From Tamlana flava (GTDB taxonomy: Bacteria > Bacteroidota > Bacteroidia > Flavobacteriales > Flavobacteriaceae): a stretch of 64,000 nucleotides of DNA. Shown in pieces: positions 26,690-35,845 of the stretch (within the stretch, counting starts at the first letter, position 1; the number at the start of each line of letters is the position of its first letter). A model generated the notes under the pieces. The model had not been told where the DNA came from, did not search any database, and saw only the letters and a list, made by a program, of their open reading frames with translations. Both the position numbers and the translations under genes were made by a program. The stretch lies in NCBI RefSeq assembly GCF_041287255.1, contig NZ_JBGGTX010000002.1:186001-250000 (forward strand), read 5' to 3'.

Positions 26690-27622
26690 ATGAATAGAAA
26701 ATTGAGATATGCAATATTATCATTTATGACAATTGGTGCGTTAGTTTTAAGTTGTAAACAAGAAAAAGACAATTCCGAGGTATCTGAGAATGTTCCTGCC
26801 GAAACCAAGGTAACAGAACAGAATCCAGATGAAGAAAAAATAAAAACGACTATCAACGAATTGTTGTTCAATGCTGGAAATTATAATGTTTTGGTATTGG
26901 ATTCGATGATGTCTGATAAAGCAATGCTTGGAATAAGCAGTTTAAAAGGTGGGACTTGGTCTAATTCAGAAATAGCAATTAATGATTTCTTTGAAAGTGT
27001 AGAAAAGGGAGAACGTAGTCCTTACTGTGAAATACCTAATAACTATGACATAATAATTACAGAGGGTCAGTTAGCTTTAGCAAGAGCTGATTGCATTCTA
27101 TATAGATGGGGAATTCCTCAAACACGAGAAGTAAATCATTTTACATTCATCAAAGAAAATGGGAATTGGAAAATACTCAATATATCTTGGACTAAAGAGG
27201 AGCTTTCTAAAGAAAAAAAGAATTATGATTTGGAAATCTTTGCTCGTGGATATGCACAAGCTTGGTGTAGTCAAAGACCAAATTTTGTGTCTTCCTTTTT
27301 TGCAGAAGATGGTGAATTAACAGTCAATAATGGAAAACCAGCGAAAGGAACATTAGCAATTTCTAATGTAGCCAAAGGGTTCATGGACGCTTTTCCTGAT
27401 ATAATTGTTTCACTTGATAGTCTGACAACTAGTTCAGATAAAACCCAATTTTATTGGACACTTACTGGAACAAATAATGGACTCAATGGAACTGGAAACA
27501 AGGTTAAAATTAGCGGATTTGAAGAATGGACTTTGAACATTGATGGGCTAATCCAAGAATCAAAAGGCTATTTTGATGAAAAGGATTATAAACGACAACT
27601 TGAATTTGAAACGAATAAATAA
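26690..27622 (+). CDS. Lipoprotein with tandem SnoaL/DUF4440-like domains
   Basis: From the ATG at 26690 the protein is 310 residues with a lipoprotein signal peptide whose lipobox cysteine is C22 (LVLSCKQEK). An in-frame ATG at 26660 would add 10 residues before the signal and is less likely. The body contains two NTF2-like folds: about residues 45-165 (ETKVT..., INELLFNAGNYNVL) and 170-300 (FARGYAQAWCSQRPNFVSSFFAEDG). Such domains act as small-molecule isomerases, hydrolases or binding modules; the function here is unknown. It probably sits on the periplasmic face. Confidence 0.75.
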   Translation: MNRKLRYAILSFMTIGALVLSCKQEKDNSEVSENVPAETKVTEQNPDEEKIKTTINELLFNAGNYNVLVLDSMMSDKAMLGISSLKGGTWSNSEIAINDFFESVEKGERSPYCEIPNNYDIIITEGQLALARADCILYRWGIPQTREVNHFTFIKENGNWKILNISWTKEELSKEKKNYDLEIFARGYAQAWCSQRPNFVSSFFAEDGELTVNNGKPAKGTLAISNVAKGFMDAFPDIIVSLDSLTTSSDKTQFYWTLTGTNNGLNGTGNKVKISGFEEWTLNIDGLIQESKGYFDEKDYKRQLEFETNK

Positions 27623-27628
27623 AAACTG

Positions 27629-28183
27629 ATGCCAAAAATGAGAAAACTTGTCATGTGGAATATCATAACCCTTGACGGATATTTTGAGGGAAACCAAAAT
27701 TGGGATTTACCTTTTCACAATGTTGTTTGGGGCGAAGAACTTGAAAAACTGAGTGTTGAGCAATTACATGCTGCAGACTATCTTGTTTTTGGTCGTGTTA
27801 CCTATGAAGGCATGGCTGCTTATTGGATCAATGAAAAAGGGGAAATTGCCGATTTGATGAACAGCATACCAAAAATTGTTATCTCGAAAACGTTGAAATC
27901 TGCTGAATGGAACAACACAACACTAATTAGTGAAAACGCCTCTGCCGAAATAAAGAAACTAAAAGAAGAAGATGGAAAAGACCTGTATGTTTTTGGTAGT
28001 GCCAACCTTTCTGAAACTTTTGTAAACGACAATCTATTTGACGAATACCGTATTGGCGTTGCACCAGTTATTTTGGGCAGTGGCCGCCCACTTTTCAAAA
28101 CAGGTATTGCTTCCCAAAATTTATCCCTAGTTTCAACACGGCCGCTAAAAACAGGTGGCGTTGTGCTTAAATATTCAAAGTAA
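27629..28183 (+). CDS. Dihydrofolate reductase-family protein (RibD C-terminal-like)
   Basis: A 184-residue protein of the RibD_C/DHFR-like fold. Typical parts are the N-terminal ITLDGYFEG, LVFGRVTYEGMAAYW, IPKIVISKT and DLYVFGSANLSETF near the C-terminal half. These proteins are usually NAD(P)H-dependent reductases of unknown substrate, and it is not a true DHFR. A methionine three codons in (27638) is an alternative start. It begins 6 bases after the lipoprotein gene. Confidence 0.82.
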   Translation: MPKMRKLVMWNIITLDGYFEGNQNWDLPFHNVVWGEELEKLSVEQLHAADYLVFGRVTYEGMAAYWINEKGEIADLMNSIPKIVISKTLKSAEWNNTTLISENASAEIKKLKEEDGKDLYVFGSANLSETFVNDNLFDEYRIGVAPVILGSGRPLFKTGIASQNLSLVSTRPLKTGGVVLKYSK

Positions 28184-28454
28184 TATTAAAGACAAATAGA
28201 ATTTCGGAAATGAATATTTACAAAAATCCTTTCTTTAAAAAACCTACTGCAGGTAAACCGTCATTAAAAAAAAAGACAATTTTTTGATGCAAAACTTTGA
28301 AAACAAAATTGAATCATTTAAAAATACGTGATTCAGATAAAAACACCCCAAACTGTTTATTTTATAATGGTTTATTTCATATCTTTTTCTACCAAAGTTA
28401 ATACCTGAGCCCTGAAATATTGAATCGAATCCCTATCTTAAACTTCTGGCCTTA

Positions 28455-30374
28455 ATGAATGTATTCAATATTTATACAAGAATTCTTTTAGCTTCAGTTT
28501 TTATTTTAGGCTCCTTTTTTGTTGTTCCTTATGTAACCTATGATAATTCGATTAATAGATGGTTACCAGAGGAATCGAATTCCATAAAATCCTATAAAAC
28601 CTTTCTTGAAGATTTCAATTCAGATGCCATGCTCATAGTGTCACTTGAAACTGAAAATAACAGTGCCACACGTAAAAAAATTGCACCGTATATAAAAAAA
28701 ATAAGGGAAATTGACTACGTGCTGAATGTTGTTTCATGGCCCTCAAAAGATGTGCAGCATAAAACAAATAGATTTTCAAATCAAACGGTTTACCTCATCC
28801 ATTTTGAACCTAAATCGCATCTCAATCCAAATAGACCAGAATTAATAGATACCATCCACAATATTTTTCAGGAATTAAAAATTCCTTATCATTTGGCCGG
28901 AACGGGGGTTATATTTAAAGAAATCAATGCCCAAACCAGTAATAATTCTGGTCACTATCTCATCATTGGTTTGGCTCTTTTAATGCTAACTACAATAATC
29001 ATCATTCGGTCTTCTTTGGCAACCATTCAAACTTTGGTTTTGGCGCTTTCTGCGGTCTCTTCAATAATTTATGCAGCCGCACTGTTTAAAATCTCCATAA
29101 GTATCGCGCACACTATAATACCTGTTATTATTTTATTTTACAGCACATCCATTTCCATGCACATCCTTTCCCATGGCGGAGACTTTCGCAAAGTTATAAG
29201 TCCAAGTATTTGGGTTATAATAACTACTGCCATAGGGTTTACTTCATTTATTTTTAGTTCAATTCCTTTATTGCAAGACTTTGCCATATTGGGCTTGATA
29301 GGCCTCATTGCTGTTTTTCTTTTTGCCTTGTTAATTTTTTACCCAAAAGCCTATAGCTATAACTTGAACCCTTATTTCTTTAAAATTGAAAATTTTAAAC
29401 TGCTTCCGTTTTCAAAGGCCTTGCTGTTGTTTATTTTTATTCTTGCGGTATCAGTGCCCGGTATGAGCAAACTAAAGTCGGAAATACACAGCCTGTCTGT
29501 TCTATCCAAAAATAGCAGTGCCTATAAAGACCATGCTTTCATAGAGTCGACCGTTGGCCCATATTTCCCTATGGAATTTACCGTTGATGCATCTAAGATT
29601 GAAAGAATTTCAATTGTTAAATGGATTCATGAGGTTTATGATATTGAGGAAGTTGGCGCTTTAATCTCTTATCATCGGTTATCTCCTTTTATCAATAAAA
29701 AACTTGCTGGGTATCAGTCAAAATCCAATAACAACATTTACCGCATTACATTCTTAATCCCTTTAATTTCAACAAATCAAGGTATAGAACTCGTTAATAA
29801 AATTAATCAGATTTCCGATAAACATTTTACAAACGAAAAACCTAAACTAACTGGTTATATTACTTTATACACGCAAGTAGCGGCCGACTTACTTAATGCA
29901 TTTAAAAATAGTTTAGTTTGGGCATTTATTCTTATTTTCATTGTTATGATGATTTATCTGAAAAATTGGAAGTTAGTTTTAATTGTTATGCTTGTTAATG
30001 TTTTTCCCATAGTAACCATGTTGGGGCTTATGGGCTCTTTGGGCATAAATTTAGACATGGTAACAATTCCAATAGGGTGTTTGCTCTTAAGCATTGTTGT
30101 TGACGACACCATCCATTACCTATATTGGTATAAAAAAACAGGCGAATTAAAAGAAGCATTACATAAATCTGGCATAGGAATTATTTTAACCACCACGGTA
30201 ATATGTTTGGGCTTTGGTGTTTTAATGATTTCTGAAGTACCTCCAATAAGATACTTCGGTTTTTTAAGTGTTTTTGCTTTAATAATAGCTCTAATAAGTG
30301 ATTTAATACTCATGCCTGCTTTCATTAAAAAAATTTTGAAAACTGGTGTAAAACAATTGGTCAATGAAGATTGA
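28455..30374 (+). CDS. RND/MMPL superfamily exporter
   Basis: A 639-residue inner-membrane transporter of the lipid- and hydrophobic-compound-exporting RND branch. A transmembrane helix (residues 6-27) is followed by a periplasmic domain to about 160, a five- or six-helix block (about 165-335), a second periplasmic domain, and a second helix block from about 480. The second block has the proton-relay motif VVDDTIHYL with D550 and D551. It is smaller than tripartite RND pumps. It opens the four-gene operon: its last 11 bases overlap the start of the adenylation-aminotransferase-reductase fusion, so it probably exports the product of that pathway. Confidence 0.88.
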   Translation: MNVFNIYTRILLASVFILGSFFVVPYVTYDNSINRWLPEESNSIKSYKTFLEDFNSDAMLIVSLETENNSATRKKIAPYIKKIREIDYVLNVVSWPSKDVQHKTNRFSNQTVYLIHFEPKSHLNPNRPELIDTIHNIFQELKIPYHLAGTGVIFKEINAQTSNNSGHYLIIGLALLMLTTIIIIRSSLATIQTLVLALSAVSSIIYAAALFKISISIAHTIIPVIILFYSTSISMHILSHGGDFRKVISPSIWVIITTAIGFTSFIFSSIPLLQDFAILGLIGLIAVFLFALLIFYPKAYSYNLNPYFFKIENFKLLPFSKALLLFIFILAVSVPGMSKLKSEIHSLSVLSKNSSAYKDHAFIESTVGPYFPMEFTVDASKIERISIVKWIHEVYDIEEVGALISYHRLSPFINKKLAGYQSKSNNNIYRITFLIPLISTNQGIELVNKINQISDKHFTNEKPKLTGYITLYTQVAADLLNAFKNSLVWAFILIFIVMMIYLKNWKLVLIVMLVNVFPIVTMLGLMGSLGINLDMVTIPIGCLLLSIVVDDTIHYLYWYKKTGELKEALHKSGIGIILTTTVICLGFGVLMISEVPPIRYFGFLSVFALIIALISDLILMPAFIKKILKTGVKQLVNED

Positions 30375-33300
30375 AAATGACATAAAGTTTGATTTTACCT
30401 TTTCTGGCGGGCATTTAACCAATGACACGGGTTTTAATACCATAAGTGAATTATTGTTTGCTGAAAGCCCAGAGAGAAATAAAGACTCCGAAATTATAAT
30501 CAGTCATATAAACGAGGAACTAAAAGTCGTTACACTATCTCAGCTTCGGAAAATTGTTAGCAGGTTATTCATAAAGTTTAACGAACAAAATATAAAACCG
30601 GGAGATGCGGTATTCTTGGCTAATCTTGAAACCAATAGCGAATTATTTACATCCATCCTTTTTTTGGCTCTTTGCAGTTATGGGGTTAAGGTGTTTTTAC
30701 CCATGTATATTGATAAGGATGATTTAGTGAAATGGCATAAAGAGGTAGGTTTTGATTCAATAATTTTACCTGAAGTAGAAATCTCTACACTTCAACATCG
30801 AAACAGATACAAAGAGAATATTGACTACATAAAAACCTTCTCCACAAATAAAGGTATTAAAACGTTTGATACATTCTTAGATTTTCAAATAGATCATTTA
30901 GTAAAAGACATACCAGAAAAACTAAGTGCTGAAGAAAGAACCTTTGTTAACGACATTATAAGCAAAGTATCTCCAACATATACCACTTTAATGATTACTA
31001 CATCGGGTACAACGGGCGCTTCCAAAATTGTTTGTTATAATCATAGTTCATTTTTAAAAAACATCTCAGCTTGGAGGGCTGCAGGTTTATTCAATAAAAA
31101 TAAATTAGGCGGACGAGGGTATACGCCTTTGTTTACACACACAATGGGCATTAGGACTTTTTTAAACGGCTTGTTTTTGGGTCAACCAACATTGCTGATT
31201 AATACAGATTGGTTTACAGAGCATCCGGAGGTGGTACAATATTTTTTTAGAGAAGCTAAACCTCAGCACATAACGGGTGGACCAGGAGTTTTTAATATTC
31301 TTCTTGAAATGTCCCGGATATTTCCTGCTCTTAAATCTTCTTTGCGAAAACATCTCAAGGTAATTGTATCCAGCGGTTCTTCAGTTGACATGGACATCAT
31401 AAAAAAAATGGAGGAAACTTTTGATGTTGAAGTTCATAATGCATTCGGCACCACAGAAACACAACAGGTTATGACGACTTTAATAGGCGATGTTGATTCG
31501 AAATTCCTTGGTGGTATATTTCCGGGTGTATCTATTGGATTAAAAAAAATAGGAAGTCAATCCGATTATCAGCTGTTCATAAAATCCGATTATGGAGCCG
31601 AAAAAACACTCAATGGCCAAGTCAAAGAAAATGAAAACGAATTTATATATCTAGGCGACACCGTAACCGTTGAAGACGGCCAAATATTATATTGTAAACG
31701 GGAGATCCAAGATTATTTTAATGACGAGTTTGGCGTAAAAATATCTTTAAATAAACTAGGCAAGCACTATAAATTCCTAAATGACCATTTTTTCTCGATT
31801 CGGTTTTATCCGCTTAAATTCACCCCAGGACTCGGGGTAATACTGTTTACAGATGATGACCATGGTTTGTCCCAAGGCAATCAAAAAAAGGAAAAAATTA
31901 AGGCTATTGCGCAACTCATTAATAAAATCAATCATCAATTATTTGAACGATTAGAACCCTTAGAATTCCAACACAATACCGTTAAAAGATTTGCTTTTGC
32001 TGGTGCCAAAAAATTAAAGAACAAAAAGGGCTTAATTTCAGAAAATAAAATACAAAAAGAACTTAAACCGCTAATTGAGCAACTAACAAACGATAACGTT
32101 TCCCGCACTGGAATTTATGAAACTAAACCCGTTTATGAATTAGAGAGTGTTTATACGAGATATCACAATCCATATTTAGGAAAATTGATGAAGGCCTTAA
32201 AAATGGATGTTTCATACGTAAAAGGCAAGAAAGACTACCTTTATCCAGATAAAAAACTCAATGGTAAAAAAGTCTTAGATTTAGTAGGCGGATATGGCAC
32301 CAACTTACTTGGGCATCATCAAAAGGAATTGGTCAATCATGCCATCAATTTTCTAAAATCAGAAAAAATCCCATTGTCTGACCAACTCAGTGAACAGAAG
32401 CATCCAGCAAAATTAGCAGCAAAACTTAATGAAATTTTATCGCGCTATACAGAAAAAAGCTTCTTTACCCTATTTGGTTCAACAGGCTCAGAAGTTGTTG
32501 AAATGGCATTGCATCATGCCTATATGGAATGGACAGATAAATTAAAAAAACTAGAACAAAAACAGCTGATGGCGTTTGGTCACGATTCAAATTTAAAGGT
32601 GAAAGAAATCTGGGAGGCCAACAATAAATGCATTGCAAGTGCTCCATTGGCAGTAGTTGCAAATTGCAATGCCTTCCATGGGAATTCATCTGGCGCAAGG
32701 TCCCTGATTGGCGAGTTGGAACGTAGAAAAAAGTTTATGGGATTGTTTGCCTTAAACCCAATTTTTATTGATGACACCAATGAAAATCACAAAATTGACA
32801 TTGAAAATGGCATTAAAAAATTTACAATTCCCATAAAAGTTTTAAAATATCAAAATGACGAAGTAACGATTGAAACTATCGATTACCCTTGCGTGATTGC
32901 CGCAATTATAGAGCCTGTTATTGGTGAAGGCGGTATTCGTCAAGTAAATCCAGAATTTTCAAAAACACTATCCAGTTACAACTTCCCTTTAATAATTGAC
33001 GAGATTCAATCTGGACTTGGCAGAACAGGGAGCTTTTTGGCAAGTGAAGGCATTGTTGGAGACTATTACCTTTTTTCTAAAGCTTTGGGTGGCAATATGG
33101 CAAAAATCAGTTCAATTTCAATAGATAAAGAACGTTATCTGGGAAAATTGGGAAAATTATACGTTTCTACATTTTCGGGGGGAGCCATGGCGTGTAGCAT
33201 AGCTTTGGAAAACCTAAAACTATTGGAAAAATATAATGTTAGCTCTGTGGCCGCAGAAAAAGGAAATCAACTATTACAAAGTTTGCAGTTAATTCAAGAA

Positions 33301-34761
33301 AAACACCCAAGTGTATTTGATTCAGTTTCAGGAAAAGGATTAATGGTAGGTATTAAATTAGCCAAGTTTCAAGAATCTGTTTTTCTGCGCGTCCTTCAAG
33401 AAAGAAAGGTTCTCGGCTATCTGTTTTCATCATATTTACTGAACAAATTCAACATTAGAATCCTGCCGACTATTTCTGCTCCTAATGTGCTGCGTATAGA
33501 GCCCTCTATTCAAATTGGCAAAAAAGACATCCAACAAATTTGCTCAGGATTGGAAGCGTTGGCCGTTTTAATAGAAAGCAATGATTTTTATGGATTAGTG
33601 CGTCATTTAATGAACGGCGACCTATACTCAGACAAAGAGAAAAAGCCAAATCTAGGAACTCTGAATGGCAGCTATGAACCTCCTGAAAAAAATGCTATTC
33701 AAGTTGCATTTATTGGTCATTTTGCCTATCCCGTTGAGGAATTAAAAATGTTGGACAAATCCCTAAACGAAGCTTCCAATACAGGATTATTGCAACTGTT
33801 TGGCAAATTTGAGACCGTAATGGAAATGGAGCCTTTTATAATGAGTGGCAAAAATTTATATGATGGAAAGGTTCACCTCACAACAATAATACTGCCTTTA
33901 GATTCTTCCTCAATGGAAAAATTGCACCGAACCGACCAAAGAAAAAAAGTAATCAAAAAAATCCAGAAAGCCATCAACTTAGCGGCTGGCAAAGGTGCCC
34001 GTTTTATAAGTTTGGGTGGTTATAACTCCATACTTACAACCAATGGCAAAACAATATATGAACCAAAGGGTGCACGTGTTTTAACGGGAAATACTTTAAC
34101 AGCGGTTGTTGGCTATCAAAATTTTAAAACCAGTATTTTTAAATTTTTAAATTCCACTAACAACATCACCGTAGGTATTGTTGGCTCTACAGGAAATATT
34201 GGTCAAGTGCTAACGCTTAAATTGTGCCAAGACCCTTCCTTAAAATTATCTCAACTTATTTTGGTTGGGAAAAATTTGAACAGACTGGAAAAATTGGTGA
34301 GTAAGCTTTCCTTACATGACATCAATCCTAATTTAGATGTGGTATTAAGTACAAACCTTAAAGACTTAAAAGTGTGTGATGCAGTTTTAACTGCCGTAAA
34401 TACCAACGATCCCATATTACATACCAATCATATTGATTCTCAGAAACCTGTTATTATTTCAGATGTCTCTGTTCCTTCTGCTATATCACCGGAGCTCATT
34501 GAGCAATCAAATGTTTATGTTCAAAATTTTAGTGCATCTGTAAAACTTCAAATGGACCCCGATTATTTGGTCACATCGTGTTCGCCAAAAGGCACCTCTT
34601 TATGCTGTGTGGCGGAGTCCATTTTAAATGCATTTGAAGAAGCTCCCATCAATTTGTTGGGCAATATTTCATACGAAGGATTTCAAATCATTGAAGACTT
34701 GGCAAAAAAACACAACTTTATCACTGACACGGATATTGTAAAAAGCTTTAAAACCTATTAG
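30364..34761 (+). CDS. Three-module fusion: acyl-adenylating enzyme, class III aminotransferase, acyl-ACP-reductase-like domain
   Basis: The 1465 residues form three catalytic modules. About 1-560 is an ANL adenylating domain: phosphate loop TTSGTTGASK (212-221), FGTTET (361-366), YLGD (429-432). About 590-1075 is a class III aminotransferase: GSTGSE (705-710), FHGN (771-774), DEIQSGLGRTG (889-899) and PLP lysine K906 in LFSKALGG. About 1112-1465 resembles cyanobacterial long-chain acyl-ACP reductase: IGHF, SLGGYNSI (1216-1223), LTGNTLTA (1240-1247), Rossmann loop VGIVGSTGNIG (1270-1280) and a cysteine pair at 1414-1415 in SLCCVAES, where that enzyme has its catalytic cysteine. I see no phosphopantetheine carrier domain. 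A fatty acid or similar acid could be activated, reduced to an aldehyde and aminated; the order is inference. I know of no characterised enzyme with this architecture. Confidence 0.85.
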   Translation: MKIENDIKFDFTFSGGHLTNDTGFNTISELLFAESPERNKDSEIIISHINEELKVVTLSQLRKIVSRLFIKFNEQNIKPGDAVFLANLETNSELFTSILFLALCSYGVKVFLPMYIDKDDLVKWHKEVGFDSIILPEVEISTLQHRNRYKENIDYIKTFSTNKGIKTFDTFLDFQIDHLVKDIPEKLSAEERTFVNDIISKVSPTYTTLMITTSGTTGASKIVCYNHSSFLKNISAWRAAGLFNKNKLGGRGYTPLFTHTMGIRTFLNGLFLGQPTLLINTDWFTEHPEVVQYFFREAKPQHITGGPGVFNILLEMSRIFPALKSSLRKHLKVIVSSGSSVDMDIIKKMEETFDVEVHNAFGTTETQQVMTTLIGDVDSKFLGGIFPGVSIGLKKIGSQSDYQLFIKSDYGAEKTLNGQVKENENEFIYLGDTVTVEDGQILYCKREIQDYFNDEFGVKISLNKLGKHYKFLNDHFFSIRFYPLKFTPGLGVILFTDDDHGLSQGNQKKEKIKAIAQLINKINHQLFERLEPLEFQHNTVKRFAFAGAKKLKNKKGLISENKIQKELKPLIEQLTNDNVSRTGIYETKPVYELESVYTRYHNPYLGKLMKALKMDVSYVKGKKDYLYPDKKLNGKKVLDLVGGYGTNLLGHHQKELVNHAINFLKSEKIPLSDQLSEQKHPAKLAAKLNEILSRYTEKSFFTLFGSTGSEVVEMALHHAYMEWTDKLKKLEQKQLMAFGHDSNLKVKEIWEANNKCIASAPLAVVANCNAFHGNSSGARSLIGELERRKKFMGLFALNPIFIDDTNENHKIDIENGIKKFTIPIKVLKYQNDEVTIETIDYPCVIAAIIEPVIGEGGIRQVNPEFSKTLSSYNFPLIIDEIQSGLGRTGSFLASEGIVGDYYLFSKALGGNMAKISSISIDKERYLGKLGKLYVSTFSGGAMACSIALENLKLLEKYNVSSVAAEKGNQLLQSLQLIQEKHPSVFDSVSGKGLMVGIKLAKFQESVFLRVLQERKVLGYLFSSYLLNKFNIRILPTISAPNVLRIEPSIQIGKKDIQQICSGLEALAVLIESNDFYGLVRHLMNGDLYSDKEKKPNLGTLNGSYEPPEKNAIQVAFIGHFAYPVEELKMLDKSLNEASNTGLLQLFGKFETVMEMEPFIMSGKNLYDGKVHLTTIILPLDSSSMEKLHRTDQRKKVIKKIQKAINLAAGKGARFISLGGYNSILTTNGKTIYEPKGARVLTGNTLTAVVGYQNFKTSIFKFLNSTNNITVGIVGSTGNIGQVLTLKLCQDPSLKLSQLILVGKNLNRLEKLVSKLSLHDINPNLDVVLSTNLKDLKVCDAVLTAVNTNDPILHTNHIDSQKPVIISDVSVPSAISPELIEQSNVYVQNFSASVKLQMDPDYLVTSCSPKGTSLCCVAESILNAFEEAPINLLGNISYEGFQIIEDLAKKHNFITDTDIVKSFKTY

Positions 34762-34765
34762 ACTG

Positions 34766-35836
34766 ATGGCCTATTTGTACGACTTTGGAATTTCTCAAGA
34801 TGACCCTCAAGTGGAACAAAAAGCCCTGAATCTAGAAAACAGCAATTTGCTTTGTATTGCTAGTGCCGGAGAAGTTCCTTTATCAATTTTAGCACAGTAT
34901 AATACCAAAATTACGGCTGTAGATATTTCAATTAATCAAATTAGGTTATGCAAGCTTAAATTGATTGCCGCTCTGAATCTAAAATCTAAAGAGGCCCCAG
35001 AATTTTTAGGGTTTAAAAAAACTGACAAGTACACCAGAATAAAATATTTCGATGAATTGGTTCCGCATATGTCTGAAGAGGACCTTACTTTTTGGAACCA
35101 GCATAAAAAAAGTATTGCCAAAGGTGTTATTGGCTGTTCAAGATTTGAAAAATATATCTCATTCTTCTGTAGTTGCCTAAGGTTTTTTATCGGAAAGGAT
35201 AAAATTCTGGGTTATTTTGATTTAGATTCCATTGAAGAACAAAAGCATTATTTTAAAACACACCTTGAAAAAAAACTCATTAAAAAATTGTTCCATATAG
35301 CCTTTTCTCCACGGTTTTATAAAAACAGAGGATTAGATGAACAAGCATTAATACACCATGAGGGAAAGATTGCAGATAAATTTTACTCTAAGTTCCAAGA
35401 TTTCTTCATTGCAACACCATGCAGAAAAAACTTTTATCTACAATACTATCTTTTAGGAGAAGTAAAATTTGAAGAGGCATATCCTGCCTACTTGCAGGAC
35501 CATCTTCATGAAAACCTCATAAAACACCAAGGTAATATTACGTTTAAAGTAAAGTCTGTTTCAGAAGAAATTATGGAGCATGAGGAATTACATTTTAAAA
35601 ATTATGCCCTTTCAAATATTTGTGATTGGATGGAAGAAAAAGAAATGAACAATCTAATTGATGTTATTTATAAAAAGTCGAAGGTTAAACCAACTGTATT
35701 TTTAAGATACATCCATAAAAACCCCATTAACGAGAACCTTAATAAGGCCATAATTCCCAATGAAGGGTTTGGTGACCAAACAACAAATGTAGACAGATTC
35801 CCTTTCTATTCAACAATACAATTTAGAACAAGTTAA
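34766..35836 (+). CDS. DUF3419 family (BtaA-like) S-adenosylmethionine 3-amino-3-carboxypropyl transferase
   Basis: A 356-residue protein resembling BtaA, which moves the aminocarboxypropyl group of S-adenosylmethionine to diacylglycerol in betaine lipid synthesis. The cofactor site is recognisable in CIASAGEVPLSIL (30-42) and ITAVDISINQIRL (49-61, D53), followed by the family segment LVPHMSEEDLTFWNQ (98-112). Acceptor specificity cannot be read from the sequence. It begins 4 bases after the fusion gene, and no BtaB-like methyltransferase follows, so a complete betaine lipid pathway is not encoded here. The acceptor may be the amine or alcohol produced by the fusion protein (inference). Confidence 0.78.
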   Translation: MAYLYDFGISQDDPQVEQKALNLENSNLLCIASAGEVPLSILAQYNTKITAVDISINQIRLCKLKLIAALNLKSKEAPEFLGFKKTDKYTRIKYFDELVPHMSEEDLTFWNQHKKSIAKGVIGCSRFEKYISFFCSCLRFFIGKDKILGYFDLDSIEEQKHYFKTHLEKKLIKKLFHIAFSPRFYKNRGLDEQALIHHEGKIADKFYSKFQDFFIATPCRKNFYLQYYLLGEVKFEEAYPAYLQDHLHENLIKHQGNITFKVKSVSEEIMEHEELHFKNYALSNICDWMEEKEMNNLIDVIYKKSKVKPTVFLRYIHKNPINENLNKAIIPNEGFGDQTTNVDRFPFYSTIQFRTS

Positions 35837-35845
35837 TTTGCGTTA

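Noticed and set aside
28210..28287. A 25-codon reading frame (MNIYKNPFFKKPTAGKP...) in the gap before the MMPL operon
   Set aside because: It is basic and low-complexity with no recognisable feature or clear promoter; chance frames of this size are common.
34766..35836. BtaA-like gene as proof of betaine lipid synthesis
   Set aside because: No methyltransferase partner and the operon context differ from characterised btaAB loci.
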